Origin: Cyathus striatus
Lineage: Eukaryota; Basidiomycota; Agaricomycetes; Agaricales; Nidulariaceae
Reading direction: 5' to 3'
Assembly: GCA_025738555.1 (NCBI GenBank)
Contig: JAOVFP010000016.1
Coordinates: 496,001 to 560,000 of the forward strand
Length of the DNA stretch: 64,000 bases
Of this stretch, positions 59,150 to 64,000 are shown one piece after another. A program made the position numbers and the translations under genes. The notes under the pieces were generated by a model. It made no database searches. It saw only the letters and a list, made by a program, of their open reading frames with translations, and was not told where the DNA came from. How positions within the stretch are numbered: position 1 is the first letter of the stretch; each line of letters begins with the position of its first letter.

Positions 59150-60500
59150 TCAACTCCTATTTTTTCACCATATTGCATGTAGTCTTTCCTTCCATTCTTC
59201 AGCTACTACTCCTCTATGATGGCTGATTCCACATTTACCTATCCCTAGCTATACCCTTATACTTCACTCAAAGTAGACTACTCCATACTTTACTTAGTAT
59301 TTAAGACTTAGTTTTTGTACATTAACTTCAGTTTTCATATCAACTATGATTATTAATATACCACTCTACTCTATCTACTTGTCCATAAAGGTTCCAACCT
59401 TCCTCTGTTCCAACCTTCCACTTGTTCCTACCTTGAACTTGTTCCCTATCTCAACTTGAAATATGAACCACCAAGAATCACAAGGGTTGCAGCATACAAG
59501 CTGAAGCCAATGTTCACTCTGCACTTCCAACTTCTCTACTTCTGAGCCCAAGCTTATCTAATACTATTAGTAGCTTTCTCTGCATTAAACCCAGCATCTT
59601 CCCTATATCCCTCTGAGAGGTACAGCACATAACACATTCTTGCAGTAGTTGGAAATGAATGGCAATGCTTCTGTTATTGTCTTTCAATTCTATTAATCAT
59701 TGTAAGTTTGCACAGTATTACTCACCTCCCTCTATGCTAATGGATCAAAATTATTACAACATGTATCTACATTGCTATGATTTTTTATTCATTGTTCTTT
59801 GCTGCTCTTTCATTTGTTGTGATTGTTCTTTGGTGCATTGTCATATCCCATATTGCCTACCTCCAGACCTCTAGTCTCTTACTCTGCCTTCACCTTTGTT
59901 TACTCCAGACTTTGCTTATGTTCTCATTATTACATATTGCTTACTGTACATAAATTACTTCTGTTTCCTTTCTTCTGTTCTACTGAGCTATCCCCTCAGT
60001 AATGTAGTATACATCTCATAGTGAGTCACTTATCATTCTTAAGTGCACCACTATCTGTTTCACTTTACATCACCATACACACTCACTTCTCCAATGCATT
60101 TAATTATGTTTAATTAGTTATAGTCTTTATTCTATGTATGCCTACCCTGACCATACTTCTCTGCTGACCTTGGCCAGCAGCCTTTACTTACTCCAAGTCT
60201 CTAGTATATTAAGTAGCACTTGATTTGTACTTAGTCTTTAGTTTCATATTGAACTACATCCTCACCCTTTCGTCTGATTTGAGTTCCACCTCTTGTCTCT
60301 TCATCTCTTGTATTCTCTGAAGGGCTTGCCCTTACTCTGAAATCCAGGACCAGGAATCCCAGGGGCACAGCACATAAGCTGAAGCTGAAGTCCTACCCTC
60401 TGAGTTCTTGTTCTTCACTTTTGTCTTATACTCACCCCTTGCTTCTCTGTAGTCACCCCCTTGTACTCCACTGCCAAATCAGGCTAGGGGCACAGTCATG
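59150..60500. repeat. Degenerate ~880-bp direct duplication
   Basis: Blocks such as CACAGCACATAAGCTGAAGC (60366) and GCAGCATACAAGCTGAAGCC (59490), plus TACTTAGTCTTTAGTTTCAT versus TTAAGACTTAGTTTTTGTAC, recur in the same order about 880-930 bp apart. Confidence 0.4.
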
Positions 60501-61550
60501 ACATGCATGCAGTTGCATCCAAAATTTGCAACCTATCATTTTTCTCCAACAAATCTGAATCATGGGCTTGTAGGAAATTTGATTTGTCAAAGTTTTGTAG
60601 AAGTCTGATTGTTTCCTGGCCTGCACTTTTGAATAATGGTATGTAAAGGTGGAAAAGACTAAGTTGATTTTCCTGTGAGCAGTGTGGCTATGTTCACTAA
60701 TCAGTAGTCTACAAATATTATGAATAGTATTGGTAATATGAACTATATGATAAACCTTTGCTTATATATAAGTGTAATTACATATGAAGTTCTGAGTATG
60801 GAATAATTCATGTTATAACTTTGAGGCATTATAATTCCAAATGTTTGTGTATTTTTTAGTTCCATATGCCATACTATTATTATTTTATAGCCCATTTTAT
60901 GTCAGTTTTTCTTTTGTCTTCCCTTTCAGAGAGATTTCCCACACTTACAGGAGGTGAGTGAGTAATGGGTACATTCATAGCTGTACCCCAGCCAGTCTTT
61001 GCAATACTCACAATAGTACTTTTATGATTGTAAAACACTTTATCTAACTTCAAAAATGATGCTTGTATACCATGGAATATTAGCATAACAAACAAGGAAG
61101 CACCAGAATACTAGTGCTGTCGAAATATCTTGATCTGTGTCTAGTGAACATGATGAAATTCAATTCCCACACTTATTGGTGCAAGTATCCATGTGTAGTG
61201 TACATTTTTCATTTACACTTCTGCATAGCTACAACATAAACACTGAGGAATATGACTCATGATGCTTGATAATTTGAAATTGCTTTGAAATTGGTAGTTC
61301 ATATGTTCAGTAAATCACATGTAATATGTATCATAACAAGTAATAGTGTTGTTTCAGCATTTGTCTATTTGAGATGCACTATGGAACACAGCTGATTTCA
61401 GAATGTTAGTGTAATTTCTGGCATCTATGCATGCTGTTATCTTTGTTTGTCTTGGGAACATGGGATCAGGACTACAAAAGACAAGGGGCATGGTGTACTC
61501 ACATTTCACTTTAATATTCACCATTAAATGAGATCATTGCACTCCTCCAC
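60501..61550. other. AT-rich, no gene recognised
   Basis: Nothing with domain support. A minus frame at 60880-61095 has no recognised family. Confidence 0.4.
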
Positions 61551-61554
61551 AAAA

Positions 61555-61775
61555 TTAGGTGGAGTCCACCTGAAGTCTAGTGAAGTCCACCTGAACTATG
61601 AGAATACTGCCATCCTGTGTACAGTTCAGATTGAGTTCAGGTCAGTTCAGGTCAGTCCAGGTACAGTCCTGGACTTCAGGTGGACTACTGAAAATCACCT
61701 GGAAATCACTGATTTCAGCCACTGGACTTCAGGTAGAATACTGGACTTTACCTGTAGTTCACCTGATTTTTGCTG
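61555..61775. repeat. GGACTTCAGGTGGA array
   Basis: Irregular units in both orientations (GTCCACCTGAAGTC, GTTCAGGTCA, TGGACTTCAGGTGGACTA) fill about 220 bp. It resembles, in style but not sequence, the subterminal ACTCGAA arrays of the MULE-like elements. Confidence 0.6.
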
Positions 61776-61849
61776 TACTTTGTACCAGACAATTATAACA
61801 GGGTTTCTTACTTATAATATAGGAAAAAAAATTAAATTAGCAGATGATA

Positions 61850-61938
61850 CAATTGAGAATTGAACCATTGATATTGAGCACAGCTGGTACTTAACAAGCA
61901 CTAACTAATACATCACTAACTGCTAGGCCATGTAGTTG
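61850..61938 (-). repeat. tRNA-like sequence (possible SINE head)
   Basis: On the minus strand TGGCCTAGCAGTTAGTGATG resembles an A box and GGTTCAATTC a B box, about 50 bp apart as in a long-variable-arm tRNA. It is followed by a T-run (AATTTTTTTTCC). A SINE head or decayed tRNA. Confidence 0.4.
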
Positions 61939-62234
61939 TTGTTAACAATAACATGTGACTCCTTATACCCAACCTCAGGGTGAAATGTCACATACTGTGC
62001 ACACTGCCACAAACTGGGGGGATCACCAATCCCTATATGGTGGGAAGCATGACATCACACAGTGTGACATCATGTGCCCAAAATCTTCACCCAAGTACAA
62101 ACTGCCTCAGAAAGCTTGAATCTTGATCATTTTTCTTCATTCTTTTTGCAGTGAAATACTATATTACATCTCTAAAATGTAGTACACCACTTATTTAAGC
62201 TAAATTAACTAAATTACATAAGAAATATGTGTGC
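61939..62234. other. Short gap, no gene recognised
   Basis: AT-rich; nothing supported. Confidence 0.4.
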
Positions 62235-62880
62235 TTATTCTTCCTCATCCTCCTAATCACTAATATATAATTCATCAAACTCCCCTTCTTCATTTGAGCT
62301 GTTGTTGATCTCTTCTACTGGTATTATCCATTTCCCTGAGGTGTATTTACTAATATCTGCTTCAAGAGTTTCCAGAAGCTTGGTTATTGCAAGACTTAAA
62401 TTATTCTTGTTGGCATGTTCACCATTTAAAGCTTTGTACTTTCTTACTTGATCTCTTAATTCACCTCTTTTCAGGTTCTATAGTTCACTCCTATTTAGTA
62501 TAATTTTAATAGAAGTGACTCATTAAGCTTCATTAGCTTCATTTATTTATTTATTTAGTTCTTCATGTTATACAATTCATTTCTTCAGCAGTTCTATGCC
62601 TTTCTTCTAATATGTTTAATCTTCAACTCTATGATTCAAATGTCTTCCATTATAATTGATATTATTGTATCCAGTTGAGTCAGATGATATTGTAAATCCT
62701 ATATCAAAATAATTACGCTATTCCACTGTCCAAATTAGAGTTAAGCTCTTGCAGTGCATGGGCTATTTTGCCAGATTTAATTCTATGTAGCCATTCCTGT
62801 GTTTTATTTGATACTTTGGGCATTTGATAGTGTTCTGTAGCTTGTAGTGATATGAAATAAGTGATAAATTCAGTGAAATA
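62235..62880 (-). pseudogene. Decayed spliced gene, unrecognised coiled-coil-like protein
   Basis: Two protein-like minus stretches. The upstream one (about 62713-62880) reads ...QATEHYQMPKVSNKTQEWLH then RIKSGKIAHALQELNSNLDS and ends TAA at 62713-62715. The downstream one (62235 to about 62475) reads ELRDQVRKYKALNGEHANKN, LAITKLLETLEADISKYTSG and an acidic tail EEGEFDELYISD-stop-EDEEE. Between them lies AT-rich sequence, possibly intron. The stop before EDEEE suggests decay. Charged helical composition; no family recognised. Confidence 0.4.
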
Positions 62881-63569
62881 CAGTGAATGCTTGCATATTT
62901 TTAGGGATTTTGCTGATTATATGTGATAAAACACTCTTGTTGGTAGATTTATGTCTTTAAAATCGATTTTAGAGATGATAAATGAGTGGTAATATGATTT
63001 AATCAATGAAATGCCATTAAATACACACTTTGAGGCCATGTGCGCACTACATCCAACTCGCACCGCAAGGTTAAATACATTTTCCCACGCTCTATTGGCA
63101 GGCAAAACCTGTAACTGTATCTGTTTCTCATTATGACATTTTCTCACTTCGCTACAGTGACAAAAAAATACTCAGTTTGTATGTGGGCACAAAATGTTTG
63201 AGCCGGAATTTTTGATTTCACACTTTTAAGGTGAGATATGGCACTGTTCACTGCAAGATTACATACTTCTGATTTTCTTTTCGAAATTCCGAGTCAATAC
63301 ATTTGTTACAATTGCTATTTTGAACATATGATACCAATGATGCAGTACCAGATAGTTTAAATCTGAATTAAAGATGTAAAAATACTGTTTTGATGCCTAT
63401 TTTGGCAGGGAGTTGGTGCTATATGCCAATTTATGGAAAACAAAATAGAGTAAAAAATAATTCAATTACATATCATAAAATAACATATATAAGTGTCCAA
63501 TATGCAATTTATTTGAAAGATGTAGATAATGTGTATCAAAAGTTATTCTACTGGGTCAATGCTGGAGGG
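62881..63569. other. AT-rich, no gene recognised
   Basis: CpG returns from about 63025 onward. Nothing supported. Confidence 0.4.
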
Positions 63570-64000
63570 CGTGTGACTGCGTGACAGGAGTGTGACATGC
63601 CTGATTGGTGATCCCCATCAAACTGCCAGCGCTGCACGTTTCGTCATCGTCACATCCCTCTTCCTTCCTCCATTCTCCGCTCCGCTCCTTCTCCCCTCCT
63701 CCTTCTTCCTTCTCCCCTCTCCCCTCATTCCTCGTCTCGTCCCCTCCCTCCTGTCTCTTCCCCTCATCTAGCAATTGACGAGCGTGGCGTCAAGCAGCCT
63801 CTGTCTTGCCAGTGACGTGACGTGGCTAATGTCTTCTCATCACCCTCCCCTCCCTCTCTCGTGTGTAACGCCACGCATAACCACGTCAAGAACTGCCACA
63901 CACCTTCACTCATCTCGCAAGTGACGAGTACAAGCGACTAACCCCCTCTCCCTCTCCCCCACCCTTGTCTGCAAGCAATGGGGGCGAGTGTCTTCGCTGG
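63570..64000 (+). other. Possible promoter and 5' end of a gene leaving the window
   Basis: CpG-bearing, CT-rich DNA (63650-63770 and 63940-63970) precedes ATG at 63978 (MGASVFA... to the window end). Pyrimidine-rich tracts before an ATG are usual in fungal promoters, but only 7 codons are visible. Confidence 0.25.

Noticed and set aside
1..64000. CRISPR array, riboswitch, rRNA or prokaryotic operon
   Set aside because: Repeats are degenerate eukaryotic arrays without regular spacers; introns and LINE/NLR content show a fungal genome.

Overview
The window looks like a repeat-rich accessory region of a filamentous basidiomycete, most likely an Agaricomycete. The reasons are: NACHT proteins with the R-x-x-x-P-K-C-H-P-[ED]-T-R pre-NACHT motif and the FSHASFSDFL block typical of Agaricomycete NLR-like proteins; P450 genes cut by many ~50-bp introns; an F-box gene; and an RNase H-bearing fungal LINE. 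No prokaryotic signals are seen. I name no genus.

Layout. (1) 1-14.7 kb: two paralogous, dead cytochrome P450 genes. The first (94-7472) is split in exon 1 by a 4.1-kb long-TIR element that itself carries a nested 1.2-kb MULE-like element. It also has an LTR-like insert in an intron and a lost splice acceptor. A 2.7-kb MULE-like element with unusual modular arrays sits upstream of the second P450 (12485-14656), which has lost its start codon and carries stops and a frameshift. (2) 15.7-24.0 kb: one 8.3-kb LINE with a 12-bp target duplication, decayed and interrupted by a 1.8-kb TIR element. (3) 24.3-26.0 kb: a third P450 of the same family, split by a solo-LTR-like insert and truncated. (4) 27.1-53.5 kb: three paralogous NLR-like (NACHT) genes, all on the minus strand: A (27114-29534, Walker B frameshift), B (44872-47463, apparently intact, 5 exons, 765 aa) and C (51075-53544, in-frame stop at the end of exon 3). 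They share the same intron positions and a tiny first exon encoding a conserved peptide of the type N-F-[ST]-I-x3-[YF]-A-[VM]-D. Between them lie a second modular MULE-like element (31.6-33.1 kb), a 1.3-kb insert with a nested CACTA-like MITE (36.3-37.6 kb), a hAT MITE (38.8-39.6 kb) and an F-box-like gene (41.7-42.5 kb). (5) 53.5-64 kb: mostly non-coding repeat debris, with a hAT transposase fragment, tRNA-like sequences and a tandem array. A possible gene start sits at the very end.

How it fits together. The only apparently intact genes are NLR B and the small F-box-like gene; NLR C may still express a shortened protein. The remainder is a transposon graveyard in which insertion order can be read from nested target-site duplications, several confirmed because removing the insert restores an open reading frame. 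A short dispersed repeat lies 0.4-1.1 kb beyond the 3' end of each NLR, suggesting the NLRs spread as larger duplicated segments. CpG content changes sharply between blocks, and homologous repeats differ by CG to TG/CA changes, pointing to methylation- or RIP-like decay. Coordinates and splice sites were read by eye and by comparing paralogs. No database or folding search was run.
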